64,000 nt of DNA from Ephemerocybe angulata (taxonomy: Eukaryota > Basidiomycota > Agaricomycetes > Agaricales > Psathyrellaceae). A program made the translations under genes and the position numbers. Positions within the stretch are counted from its first letter, which is position 1. Every line of letters starts with the position of its first letter. Under the pieces are notes generated by a model, which saw only the letters and a list, made by a program, of their open reading frames with translations, did not search any database and was not told where the DNA came from. This document shows positions 1-9,867 of this stretch, in pieces. The stretch lies in contig JAACJK010000057.1 of assembly GCA_013368325.1 (NCBI GenBank), positions 434,001 to 498,000 of the forward strand, given 5' to 3'.

Positions 1-2863
1 AGGTTGTCTGAGAACCCCCAGGATCCGGAGGGATGGCGGCGCCTCATTGACCTTGCAACCGGCAGCGGTGAGATTCCCAAAATCCAGCAGGCCTTCGACG
101 AGCTCTTGAAGCACTACCCGAACACGGTGAGCGAAGCGTCCGAGTGGAGCCCGGTCCAGAGCGTTAATTCTGTCTAGTCCTCTGCCCAAATTGCCTACAT
201 CAGCCACTTTCTCAACGACGAATCGACATTTGCGGAGGCCGAGCAGCTGTTCATCAAGTTTCTGAGGAGCTCGCCCAACGTCGACCTCTGGAAATTTTAC
301 CTCACCTACGTTCGGTGAGTAATGATCTGCAGCGCCCTCAGGCGCTCGAGCTGACAGCGGGACTTCAGTCGTCGAAACACCGGCCCCTCAGCATCAACGC
401 GTGAAATCGTCCGCAAGTCATACGAGTTTGCTCTGAACCACGTTGGACAAGACAAGGATTCGGGCGAGATATGGAACGACTACATTCAATTCCTCAAGGC
501 TGGAGACGCGTCGTCAACATGGGAAGAGCAACAGAAAATGGACACTTTGCGCAAGGCTTATCATCGAGCCGTTCAGATTCCACTCGACAACCTCGAGAAG
601 TTATGGTCCGAGCTCGAGACTTTCGAAACCAACCTCAACAAAATCACCGCAAAGAAGTTTATGTCTGATCTCTCGCCGGCGCACACTCAAGCGCGCGCTG
701 TTCTGAGGCAACTCACGACCCATCTGAACCCCTTGTACCCTCCGCAACAGGGCAATGACTTGTATCTGCCCACGCAACCAGCATTTGACAACGCTGACCG
801 TATTCTCACTGGGAAATGGAAAGCTTATCTGAAGTGGGAAGAGAGCAATCCTCTGGAAATCGAAGAGAAGGACAAGGCGACGCTCGTGACCCGGCTGCAG
901 GGCGTCTATCGCAAGGCTGTGATTCGCATGAGATTCCACTCCGAGATTTGGTACATGGCGTATGCCTGGACAAGCAGCGTTGGAAAGCAAGACGAAGCGA
1001 TCGCCATTCTCAAAGCTGGTTTCGAAGCGAACCCCTCTAGGTATGCTTTGGCTGACGGCCACTCCGCTTCCAGACCCTTCGGCACGTGCTAATCCTTGCC
1101 CCAGCTACCTACTTGCATTCGCCTACGCTGAGGCCATGGAGCTTAAGAAGGAGTATCCGGAGGTTCACAGCACTTTCAACAAGATCATCGCCGTTCGAGC
1201 TAAGCATCTCGAAGAGCTGGCCAAAACCAACCCTCCAGAAGAGAACGGCGCGAAAGAAGAGCCCGCATCGCAATCTACGAATTCTTCGTTTGGCTCCCAG
1301 GCAGCCGAAGAGAAGCCCACCAAGCTCTCTGAGTATCAGGAATGGAGGAGGGACTACGGTATCGCATACATCATGTACATGCGCTTTGCGAGGCGCTGCG
1401 AGGGCCTTCCCGCCTTGAGAAAGATCTTTTTGAGGGCGCGGAAGGATAAGCTGGTACCTTGGGAGGTATATGAAGCTACCGGTGTGTTTCTTTCCCCTGA
1501 CCATCGTCTGTGTTTGACTGGAGCTCACAAATCATACCCAGCCCTCATGGAGTACCACGGCTTTGGCGACAAGCAAGTTGCGACTCGTATCTTCGAAAGA
1601 GGTCTGGATACCTTCCCAGCGGAAACCGACTTCGTCTGTCGCTACCTCGGCTTCCTGATCAGCGTGAACGATGGAAACAGTACGTCATCGTCTTGCCGTG
1701 TAGGTACCAAGAAACTGATAGCTTGGCCAGATGCCCGCGCCCTCTTTGAGCGAGTTATCCAGACATTCCCTTCTGAGAAAGCACGGCCGTTATGGGAACG
1801 TTGGGCAAGATACGAGAACCAGCACGGAGACCTCGAGGCGATTCTCAAACTCGAGAAGCGGATAGCGGAAGCATATCCTAAGGGTATGCCACCTTTTTGT
1901 ACCCCGTCCGAATGTATTATGCTCACTGCTTGCACTATCAGAACCGCCCATGAAGCGCTTCGCCCAACGGCATATGCACCTGAACATCGACGCGATCGCG
2001 GACTGCGACCTGGGCATGATCGCGCGCCGCCACAGCGCGAATGTAGGCACGGTTCTGGGGCGGAACGAGACAGGCCAATCCATAGCCCCCGCCGGTGCCA
2101 ATGCACCCAAGCGCCCTGCATCACCGGACCATAACCGTGGAGTGAAGCGGGAAGATACCAGGAACTTCGAGGCAGGTGGGGGCGGAGGGTACAAACGGCA
2201 GAGAGGCAACGCGTCCCCGGCTCGGGTAGATCGCGACGTGCACATGAGGGACCGGGATCGGGACCACGATCGAGGACGGGATGCTGGCAGGGATAGGTGG
2301 ACCGAAGGTGGTAACAAGAACAGGCGATTCAGCCCGCCACCGCCTTCCGGAGGTGCATGGGAGAGGGAAAGGGATGATAGGGATGGAGGTCGGGGGTACG
2401 GCGGTCCGTCGAGAGATATCAAGAGAGAGGAATCGTTTGCTCCCAGAGGGCCGCCTCCTGTCCAAATTCCCCCGGTTGTATCATGGTTCGTGGGCGAACT
2501 CCCTCCTGCTGCAACATTCGACGGTACGTTTCTGCTTATGCACTTGTTTCCCATATACTCAAGTATGATATCTGTAGGCCCGGTGTTCAAGACTGATGAT
2601 CTAATGAAATGCTTCAAGCAAGCTATCATACCGAGCAGCGTGGGTGCCGGGCCAAATGGTGCCCCCCCTCCTCGTGCGAGGACGCCCCCACCACCACCTG
2701 GCCCTACAAATTACAGCCAGCATCGCGGAGGTACGCATCGCACCGTTGTTCACGGAATTTCAACTGATGTTTAGGGATTGTTCTTACAGGAGGGCGTCCT
2801 CCTCCTGACTATGGCCCATACACTGGGCCTGGGGGTGGTGGCGGTCGCGGAAGAAGATACTGA
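1..2863 (+). CDS. RNA14: mRNA 3'-end processing protein Rna14 (CstF-77), 5'-truncated by the window
   Basis: Subunit of cleavage factor IA / CstF, which acts in the nucleus in cleavage and polyadenylation of pre-mRNA. The reading frame is open from base 1 (RLSENPQDPEGWRRLI), so the true start lies upstream. Successive HAT-type helical repeats and the Suf domain are visible: EIWNDYIQFLKAGD, EIWYMAYAWTSS, ALMEYHGFGDKQVATRIFERG, ARALFERVIQTFPSEKARPLWERW. These repeats scaffold the family. After MKRFAQRHMHLNIDAI comes a Pro/Gly/Arg-rich C-terminal tail ending GGGGGRGRRY, stop at 2861-2863. Introns read by eye include 127-177, 315-368, about 1040-1104, 1483-1541, 1681-1730, and three near the 3' end. 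It is convergent with EAF3. The family assignment is secure; the individual 3' introns are less so. Confidence 0.9.
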
Positions 2864-3345
2864 AGTCTCTCGAGTCTCACCACGGAATGGACACCGGGTC
2901 TGCGGTGTCTGAGTTGTGCTATACGCATCGATATATCATGTTTCAAGGACTACCCAGTAATACGATTCCAAGAATGCTTTTAATTATATTTCCTTTCGTT
3001 TCCAACGAGTCGTTGAACGTTGAACGTTGAACCCTCGATCAGTTGAAAATGGGAAATGGAGACGTACCTAACCCACCCAAGGGATGATGTGGCGAACTAC
3101 CTTCAAGACTTGCGCACAAAACCACTCGCATTTCAAGATCCTGTGGAAACACGAATCGTGGTGGTGTGCACTTCGAGAATAAGGAAGGGCGGTACGAATG
3201 ATACACCCAACGGCAGTGTCTTCACCGTTCGATCGTACGAAGGTTAGAGTACATGGTTATTACTTTACAAATTGAAAAAAAAAGATTGGTAAAGGAACAC
3301 AACGAAAGAGAGGAATGTCAAAAGAGGAGTGAGAAGCATAGCGGC
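2864..3345. other. Convergent intergenic spacer
   Basis: This is the 3' flank of RNA14 and EAF3. It is AT-richer than the genes and holds a short tandem of GTTGAAC units (about 3011-3030) and an A-run near 3277. No gene or RNA is seen. Confidence 0.5.
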
Positions 3346-4723
3346 CTACGACCGCGCTTGGTTTTGATAGTCAGCCCCGCGATACTCATATTCTTCTTGC
3401 GTCAGGAACAGCCTCTCACGCTCTCGGTCCATGTACCTGCATAGACTAGTCAGTTTGTAGGAAAGTGGGACGCGGGAAAAGACGCACCGGAGCAGTTCAT
3501 TTGCATATTCCTTGATTAATGCCACGCTCTCCGGGTCCAACGTGCTTTGGGCTATCATACCTGGCAGGCTCACTGTGAAAGGTCGTTAGGATGGGGACAA
3601 GAAAAAAAGTCGAGAGACGCACCCATCATGCGCAAAAAGTGTTCCGCACCAAACACCTCGCTCATCTCTTTCTCGGTCACCCCAATTTGGACATGCTTCC
3701 CTGTCACATACTGTATACGCGCTTCGGAGTACTGTTTCCGCTCGAAGCGGTAGAGGAGGTTGTTGCCAAAGGCTTTGTCGAAGTAGGTTTGCAGGCCGGA
3801 GGTGATGGTGGGGAGAAGGAGGTTGGGGTCTTTCAGGCTGGGGAGGGACGTTAGAACGGAAACGGTAGAAGAACGGCGGACTTACTTCGAGGGGTTCTCG
3901 CTCACAACGTACTCCGCAAACTCCTTCAAGATCTCCACAACAGTCGGGTTTCGGGGGAACGGAACGGTCATGCAGTGCTTCGTGACCCACTCCCAGTCGT
4001 TCACCAGCTGCCTCTTCAGCATTTCAGGAACGATGAGTTTCATCTCTGGTTTGCGCGCCGCATCGTCCTAGGGAAAGCTCAGCAACCGCCCTTTCAAGCA
4101 CATTTATCGGGCGCACCTCGTCTCTACTCCTTTTCGTCCCCCGAGCATCCTTCCGCACCGTCTGCCGTCCACTCGCACTCGTTCCCCCCGCAGCAGCCCC
4201 TCCACCATGCTTCGACCCCGCGCCGCCTGCATGGGCAGCAGCACCCTTCCCAGGTCCACCAGCAGCGACAGAGGCTAATCCAGGGGCGGCTAGGTTTGGA
4301 GGGTGGTCGTGAGCGGCTTTGAGGGTCTTTTGGAGCTCAAGGCCTTTGTCGTCGTGCTTCAAGAGGCGGCTAGCGTGGACCCACTCGTCCCAGCTATCTC
4401 AAATCAGCCGAAAGAAGGGGCGGTCTCGAGAGACCCACGTACGTCTGCTTCCACCCTTTGTAGTGCACGAAGTAGTGCATGCCCGTCTTCCCCGTCAGCT
4501 GGCTTGGCTCTTCCATGTTCTGCACCTTTAGCACCTTCGCTTCGTACATCAGGGGTCCGTGGTAGCACAAGACGCGCTCGTTCAGCACGTATTCCGGGTA
4601 TGGTGCTCCATTGGAGTCTTTGGTGCCACTTCCGGAGGCTGCGCTCGCGTTAGCGCCCCCTGTGGATGGTAGGTTTGGAGGGTTCGGGGTGTTGGACGGA
4701 GGTGCTGAGGACGTTGTCGACAT
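3346..4723 (-). CDS. EAF3: Chromatin-modification protein Eaf3 / MRG15 (chromo barrel plus MRG domain)
   Basis: Shared subunit of the NuA4 acetyltransferase and Rpd3S deacetylase; in the family the chromo barrel reads methylated H3K36. ATG at 4723. The first exon ends within the chromo barrel ([20 protein letters not shown], then [14 protein letters not shown]). After an intron it resumes with [17 protein letters not shown], whose aromatic residues are typical of the domain. A Gly/Ala-rich linker leads into the MRG domain: [65 protein letters not shown] and [12 protein letters not shown]. The last exon is [24 protein letters not shown], stop at 3346. About five short introns separate these pieces. 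Length and domain order match the family. Confidence 0.92.
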
Positions 4724-5505
4724 CTTGGAATAGAGAAAGTGTCCCAGTGCGACTGGGTTTGAGACGAGTCTGGTCTCTGGTAACAGGGAGTGTTGTATGA
4801 TACCTGGATAGCGAACCGCGACGAGTTAGACATCATTTCAGGAAGATATTGGGAAGGATATGTACGTTGAACGGCTGGAAATCGCGCTTTGTGGGATGGA
4901 TGATGGTCGTTTGGGTTCAAGTTTCGCGATCAATTACATCAATTGCCTCTTGCTCCCATCCACCATGGTTCCGCCTTGCAGGTCGACAGAATAAGAGATA
5001 TAAGGTCACTTTTATCATGAAGTATGTTTCAAAAAGATACACCAGGTGTGGATGCACGAACTGCACCGTTTTTATGATTAATTCGCCCCCCCCCCTTCGA
5101 CCTCAAACCTGGAAGCCCGACCTATTGCTGCGAGTCGTAACGGCACGAGAGTCTCAGTCTTACTTCCTTCCTTCCACCACCATCTAGGTATGACTTAGCC
5201 GTACCCTCAGCTGTACCCCGGCTGTCTAGCCCCACACTATTGCTCGGATATGTGCAGACGGCATGCCAGACGAGCTCTGGTTGCGCATATTCCAGACCTG
5301 CGGCCAACTATGCCGTGCACCCGACGACAGCCCGTTTGAAAAACCACGTTCAAATGCGAAGCTACCACCCCATTCCTCCTCAGCGCCGTCTGCAATGATT
5401 GGAGGAAGATCAGTCTTCCCAACTCGACTCAGACGGATAGAAGCTTTTGTCGCGACCATTGATATTGAGTAGAAGCATCTACGTGAATCTACGTTCTCTG
5501 AGATC
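4724..5505. other. Intergenic region with a poly-C tract and a weak F-box-like start
   Basis: Between EAF3 (5' end) and the 3' end of the Costars gene. There is a C homopolymer near 5088-5097. On the + strand at 5263 a 69-codon frame begins MPDELWLRIF, which resembles the first helix of fungal F-box domains, but no F-box body or LRR follows. It is treated as a possible decayed fragment only. Confidence 0.35.
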
Positions 5506-5975
5506 TCAATCTTCCAGCAACACTACCTGTACATCCTTGTCTTTCGGCATCATCAACAGCTCCGCGTCGAAAGCCACCTAAAGCAATAATCGATGATCGT
5601 TCAGCATCCATGATTCCGTTTGGTAGTATCTACTCGTCCTTACCTTCTTCTGACGTTTTGCTGCTCTGAGGGTACCATTCAGCGCCTCCACTGAAATTCA
5701 CGGGACGAGTCAGTACGTCTGATTACGAGTTCAATGAGTAGATTCTGTGACCCACAGGTGTCCGCGGTCTTATTGAAAAGGACGCCATATGAGACGCTCG
5801 ACTTTCCGTCAGCATTCAATGTTCCATTGTCCTTGATGGCCTCTGATGCAAAGGACAGCCGGTGTTAGCGTCTGGATTGCACTTGATTCGAGAAGAAGTT
5901 TGGCGCCTACTCTTCAAGATCGAGATTTCGTGTTCTGTGTTCAGATTCACTACATCGGTCCGTTCAGCTCCCCAG
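5506..5975 (-). CDS. Costars-domain protein (ABRACL-type), small spliced gene
   Basis: It becomes visible only after joining short exons on the minus strand. Exon pieces are about 5911-5952 (HEISILKK), 5756-5842 (AIKDNGTLNADGKSSVSYGV..), 5644-5690 (LEALNGTLRAAKRQKK) and 5506-5577 (VAFDAELLMMPKDKDVQ.., stop at 5506-5508). Introns 5843-5910, 5691-5755 and 5578-5643 have GT..AG ends and keep the frame. The pattern NADGK-S-V-YGVLF..EALNGTLRAAK..K-V-F-AELL is the Costars domain, a roughly 80-residue winged-helix-like fold found in ABRACL and at the C-terminus of animal ABRA/STARS proteins, linked to actin regulation. The start codon is unresolved: no ATG lies in frame just before the first exon, so an upstream exon near 5980-6070 is likely. 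The family call comes from recognising the consensus. Confidence 0.75.
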
Positions 5976-6289
5976 AACGGTTTGGATGCCTTTCATTGTA
6001 ACTCAACTGGTTTGCGATAGAGGTCAGTAATCCCGATCTTGTGGTGGAAGGGAGAGGGAGGCCCGGAGAGCATATGGATCCATAGCCCCTGATCTACGTT
6101 TCGGGTTTTCCCGAGCGTCAATCGTTCGTCCTGCGAAAGCCTGCGAATCGTTTTCTTCGTTGCCACGACTCATTCACGACGTTGGGAGCAATAGGCGCCA
6201 GAGGTCTACTCCAAACCTGCCCAGTTCACGACAGGACGTGGCCAGACTGAGCGCTTTATTAGCCTTGTCATCGAGTAGCGCCTAGACCA

Positions 6290-6630
6290 GATTCAGAGGG
6301 GTACTGGTCGCGCGCAGTCTTCTATTAAGCTCTTGAGCTCATCCGTGAGCGCTGGACCCCCAAATTCTGCCGTGTTCACTAGCTGACGTATCTCTCGTGG
6401 CATGTCCATCCAAGCCAGTGGGAGAGGTGGCTTATTATCCATCTCGAGTCACTATCTTCCATTTGGGGCCAAGGGGTTGCAGGGCGGCTGGCAGGGTCTG
6501 CCACGGCATTGCGACGCGTACCCAATGCACAGTGTCAAGCCGTTGCAAAGCATCCGCTCCGTAGTTCGCCAAAACAGGACATCGTTAAGCGCCAGAGCCT
6601 TCGAGGGTCGTCAGGAAAGGTATATATAGG
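6290..6630 (-). pseudogene. Possible decayed LRR/F-box-like C-terminus
   Basis: Reading the minus strand gives a protein-like stretch around 6560-6430 (ANYGADALQRLDTVHWVRVA). Two adjacent stop codons follow near 6440, then another protein-like stretch, PPLPLAWMDMPREIRQLV.., in a separate open segment to about 6295. Codon use and the Leu/Trp spacing resemble the ends of basidiomycete F-box proteins. No start, F-box or repeat body was found. It could equally be chance. Confidence 0.25.
6621..6628 (+). promoter_or_regulatory. TATA box of the P450 fragment
   Basis: TATATATA lies 49 bp before the ATG at 6677. The complete paralogue at 34-36 kb has a comparable TATATA about 65 bp before its own ATG, so the promoter seems to have been copied with the coding fragment. 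Confidence 0.5.
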
Positions 6631-6676
6631 GCTATCGTTGTGATTCAAAGGTCACACCCCAAAGGAAAGACGGACC

Positions 6677-7030
6677 ATGTCGTCTGTTATCGAGTCTCTC
6701 CGATCCCAAGTCATCCAGCATTTGAACCGTACGGATGCGGCCGCCGCCGCTATCCTCGTCGTTCTTCTTTCCTCATACTTACTCCGCCGCTCCTCCTCAA
6801 GCGGGATAAAGACGACAAATATTGCTGGTCCAAAGGGCTCTAATCCCATTATTGGCCTATCTCTCGCTCTGGTTAAATCGGAGAACCCAGCTGCGACTGT
6901 CGAGACCTGGGCCAAGGAGTTTGGACCCGTCTTCAGCCTTCCCATGGGCTTTGGGCGTACTGGGTTGATACTTGCCGACGTAAAGGCAGCTGTGCACTTC
7001 CTAGCTAGGGACACTGGGGTGTACCACCAG
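6677..7030 (+). pseudogene. Cytochrome P450 N-terminal fragment (membrane anchor and first helices only)
   Basis: Starts MSSVIESLRSQVIQHLNRTD, with a hydrophobic anchor AAAAAILVVLLSSYLL, an Arg/Ser linker, a Gly-Pro-rich hinge (AGPKGSNPIIGL) and AKEFGPVFSLPMGFGRTG..VKAAVHFLARDTGVYHQ. It is closely similar throughout to the first exon of the complete P450 at 34.0-36.3 kb on the other strand (MSSLVESFARHLTRTDVAAA..ARDTGVYHQ). Similarity stops abruptly after GVYHQ at 7030; the frame runs on to 7195 without P450 character. The I-helix, ExxR and heme-binding Cys are all absent, so it cannot be a functional P450. It is a 5' gene fragment with its own promoter, probably left by segmental duplication. 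Confidence 0.8.
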
Positions 7031-7195
7031 AAAGTTACGTTAGCCTCCCAATCGCCTGGGAAGAAGTATGTAGGTGTGCTTCGTGAAGAGGGATTCGACA
7101 CAAGCCTTGCATTCATCCTCGAGACCCAGCTTGTAGTACGAGATAATTTTGGCCATATCCTGCGATTTTCAAAGCCCTCGCGGCTGGCGGAGTGA

Positions 7196-7530
7196 ATTCG
7201 CCCTCATATGTACACGCGTATCCCAGTTCCTGGTCAAGCTGGGTAAGTGGGAGTGCTGGGCGAGTATGTCAACAATATGAGGTGCACTTCATATCGAATT
7301 CAGATGGTTTACTGGGTGCAGATTCTTTGAAGTAGCCGGCTACGTGTATGATGATTCCTAGCGCCATGCCCTAGATGTTTTCGATTAGTCTTAGGGAATG
7401 TGTGGGTGGGCTTGGCTCTCACCGTGTATCCTGCGATAACAAGAAAGTTCGAAGTCTAAATTTCGGGGGTTTGTGGGCAGGACCGTACGGGCAAGTCGGG
7501 ATATCGTACACAGCTCTCAAATTTCCAAGC
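7196..7530. other. Spacer; left junction of the F-box duplication
   Basis: No gene is seen. From about 7463 to 7530 the sequence matches the region 41665-42012 beside F-box copy B, except for 280 bp present only there. Confidence 0.6.
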
Positions 7531-9201
7531 CTACATAACATCAACCATTTTATAACTCGTATCAGCCTGCACATATACCCCCGCATCTTTCAACACCCCC
7601 AACACATCAGCATAAGGGTCCAATATCGACACCTTCTCCTGCTCGCGATACGTCAACACCAACCTCGCAATACTATCCGGCGGCGCCTCAAACACCTTCT
7701 TGTTATTATTTCTGGCTTTGTGCCACGGCCTGCGATCTCTAAGAAAGTCGAAGAGGGGCGTAAGGTCAAAGCCCGCCGGGAGGTTCAAGATCTCCAGCGT
7801 CTCGAGCACAGGGAAGTACTTCCCCTCAAAGGGGAACGACATCGACCCGAGGAAGCTGAAAAGCAGCGGGTCAAACATGACACTGTCGAGCGTGAGGCGG
7901 GTGAGGGCGGGGAGCTGGTTGACGAGGAAGGGGTGGAGGGCGTCGGACGCGATGTGCACGTCGTGGATGCGCAGGGTACGCAGGTCTCCCCACTTCTTCA
8001 TGAGGGACACCCAGTTTATGTGTATGAGCATGCCCAGGTCGAGAGTGTGCTTATTGCTGGGGTCCGCCATGTCCGTGAAGCTGAGATCTAGATGGCGCAG
8101 ATGGGGCGCCCGGACTAACCCAAACATCTCCATGCTCCACGCTCTGCGCAGGTGCCGGAATCGCAGCGTGCGCAGTCTAGGGAAAGAAAGATTCTGAAAG
8201 GAAACGGATATGCCTAATAGGCGGTACCCTGCGTAGGATCCCATATTAAGAACCAGCTCTTTCACGTTGATGCAGTGTTGGAGGAGTTCAAGTATATGTC
8301 GATGGGTCCAGTCGCAGCTAAGCTCGAAGGTGGTGAGGTTGTTGAGGAAGGCGGGATGGATGACGACCCGGGCTTCATCCAGTAGCTGCCATTCGTCACC
8401 GAAGGCGTCTTTGTGTAGGGGTAGGTGTAGCCTGAACTCTGTCACTGTGTGCGGAAGATAATCGAACAGTGAGGGGTGTGTAGATCTCGTGTTTTCGGTC
8501 CACTCGTTGCCGAACCCCAGTGTGAGCGAACGGAGGGATGCCCAGCGGGACGGGGAGGGCTGCCCCGGCTCCAACAGCAGGTGTGGTTCGACTGGATGGA
8601 TCGAATCCATGATTCGCCTATAGCATTCCGTGCTCGGCACCTTGATAGTGAGATGGTCGAGGACCGGGCCCTCGAACAATAGCCTCGCCAAGGTCGGATT
8701 TGCAGACTCGCATTGGGGAATACGGCTATTATTTCGACCTTGGCAATCGTGCCAGCCAGTAACAACCCACTTGAGGGATTTGGGCAGGGTGTCGTCCGAG
8801 GACCCGGAGTGGCCGTACCAGGCCATGATCCTGTCGAAGTTGATGTCGTACCGCTTGAGCTCCACGCCTCTCCATAGTTTCAGAGTGGCTCGGGCAGCCT
8901 CGCACCAGCTCCTGCAAACCAAGCTCAGGCCTATCAGGTACGTCCGGTCGACCTCATCCAAGATGTCTGGTAGGACTAGGCTGAAGATGTGTCCGAGGAC
9001 CTCTAGAGGCAATAGCCTTATAGGAGAGAGGATCCCGCGATGCTGTTGAAGCTGAGATTCCACTTCCTGCAATTGCGCTCGCAGATCGGCAGCCTTGTGC
9101 TCGAGAGTCTGGATCCCGTGCTGGATATGCTTTGTCTCAGAGGTGGTTGGGACCGCATTACTGTGGGTTAGGTGGGAGATATCGATGGGGCTTGGGGCCA
9201 T
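7531..9201 (-). CDS. F-box protein with N-terminal coiled coil (copy A)
   Basis: Probable substrate adaptor of an SCF ubiquitin ligase. One uninterrupted frame. The N-terminus has a heptad-like helix (IQTLEHKAADLRAQLQEVES) followed by the F-box: ILSPIRLLPLEVLGHIFSLV, then TYLIGLSLVCRSWCEAARAT and LWRGVEL. The C-terminal two thirds consist of irregular leucine-rich segments (ASLRSLTLGFG, LTTFELSCDWT, LRTLRFRHL, LRHLDLSFTDM, LPALTRLTLDSVM). This architecture is typical of the large agaricomycete F-box families, whose substrates are mostly unknown. I place the start at 9201 (MAPSP..) because it aligns with MTPSA.. in copy B; the frame itself is open to an ATG at 9249. It is close to copy B at 42.0-43.7 kb. 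No stops or frameshifts are seen. Confidence 0.85.
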   Translation of the reverse strand: MAPSPIDISHLTHSNAVPTTSETKHIQHGIQTLEHKAADLRAQLQEVESQLQQHRGILSPIRLLPLEVLGHIFSLVLPDILDEVDRTYLIGLSLVCRSWCEAARATLKLWRGVELKRYDINFDRIMAWYGHSGSSDDTLPKSLKWVVTGWHDCQGRNNSRIPQCESANPTLARLLFEGPVLDHLTIKVPSTECYRRIMDSIHPVEPHLLLEPGQPSPSRWASLRSLTLGFGNEWTENTRSTHPSLFDYLPHTVTEFRLHLPLHKDAFGDEWQLLDEARVVIHPAFLNNLTTFELSCDWTHRHILELLQHCINVKELVLNMGSYAGYRLLGISVSFQNLSFPRLRTLRFRHLRRAWSMEMFGLVRAPHLRHLDLSFTDMADPSNKHTLDLGMLIHINWVSLMKKWGDLRTLRIHDVHIASDALHPFLVNQLPALTRLTLDSVMFDPLLFSFLGSMSFPFEGKYFPVLETLEILNLPAGFDLTPLFDFLRDRRPWHKARNNNKKVFEAPPDSIARLVLTYREQEKVSILDPYADVLGVLKDAGVYVQADTSYKMVDVM

Positions 9202-9867
9202 GAGCACGCTGATAAGAACAGGAAACAAGAGGCTTCCATGAAGTTCCACCGTCCTTTGTTCAGGACCGTGTGCCAGGAGCTCCGCAAACGGCCATCACCG
9301 TCGCCATCACTGCATCGTGATTGGCGCCCGCGGCCGGGCCCGGGCCCACAGGGGGCAACGCTGGTTTGCTTGGATGGACGCGTAACGTTGTAACGGTTTC
9401 GATCTAGGCGAATAGAGCATGGAATATCCAGGGCCAGAGAGGCGCATGAGTAGGGCAACGATTATGGGGTCGATTTGATTATCAAACTTTGGGTTTCCCG
9501 CCTGGGGGGACGCGGCTTCGAGGCTCTCTCACTCCTTTCTTCGCTTACCCCATGATCTCCTCCCAGGCTCCCAAGGCTTTAGCTCGGACGGTGGCTTCGA
9601 GGATGGAGCCTATGCCTTCTAAGTGTTCTGCAGCCGATTTGTCTCGTGTCTTCTTATCTTAATCTTATCTTATCTCAAGCTTTCGTGGGATCGAAGGCTG
9701 GGCAACCATGATATAGCCCGTCGTCGCATCAGGACAGCGATCATTCAACTCTTGCTCCGCCCCGCTCGAAACTCCTTCGATTAGACCACGTCGCTCGCCG
9801 ACGAAGAGCAATGCCATCGTCGCCCAGCAACTATAGCCCGCCATAACTCGACCATTCACGAAGAATC
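9202..9867. other. Divergent intergenic region between F-box copy A and the MFS transporter
   Basis: Two head-to-head promoters must lie here. A GC-rich block sits near 9330-9350 and a TCTTATCTTAATCTTATCTTATCTCAAG repeat near 9650-9677. No coding signal is seen. Confidence 0.4.

Larger units (their letters stand above)
5976..6676. other. Intergenic; protein-like remnants on minus strand and promoter of the P450 fragment
   Basis: No intact gene is seen. On the minus strand between about 6630 and 6270, short frames look like the end of a fungal LRR/F-box protein (ALQRLDTVHWVRVAMPWQTL, then MPREIRQLVNTAEFGG) but are separated by stop codons. The right end carries the TATA box of the following P450 fragment. 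Confidence 0.35.

Noticed and set aside
1790..2629. A 279-codon minus-strand frame opposite RNA14
   Set aside because: It is the antisense of the Arg/Gly/Pro-rich RNA14 C-terminus and shows no family resemblance.
6402..6629. A 75-codon plus-strand frame before the P450 fragment
   Set aside because: It runs over the TATA box of the next gene, has no family likeness, and is opposite more protein-like minus-strand segments.
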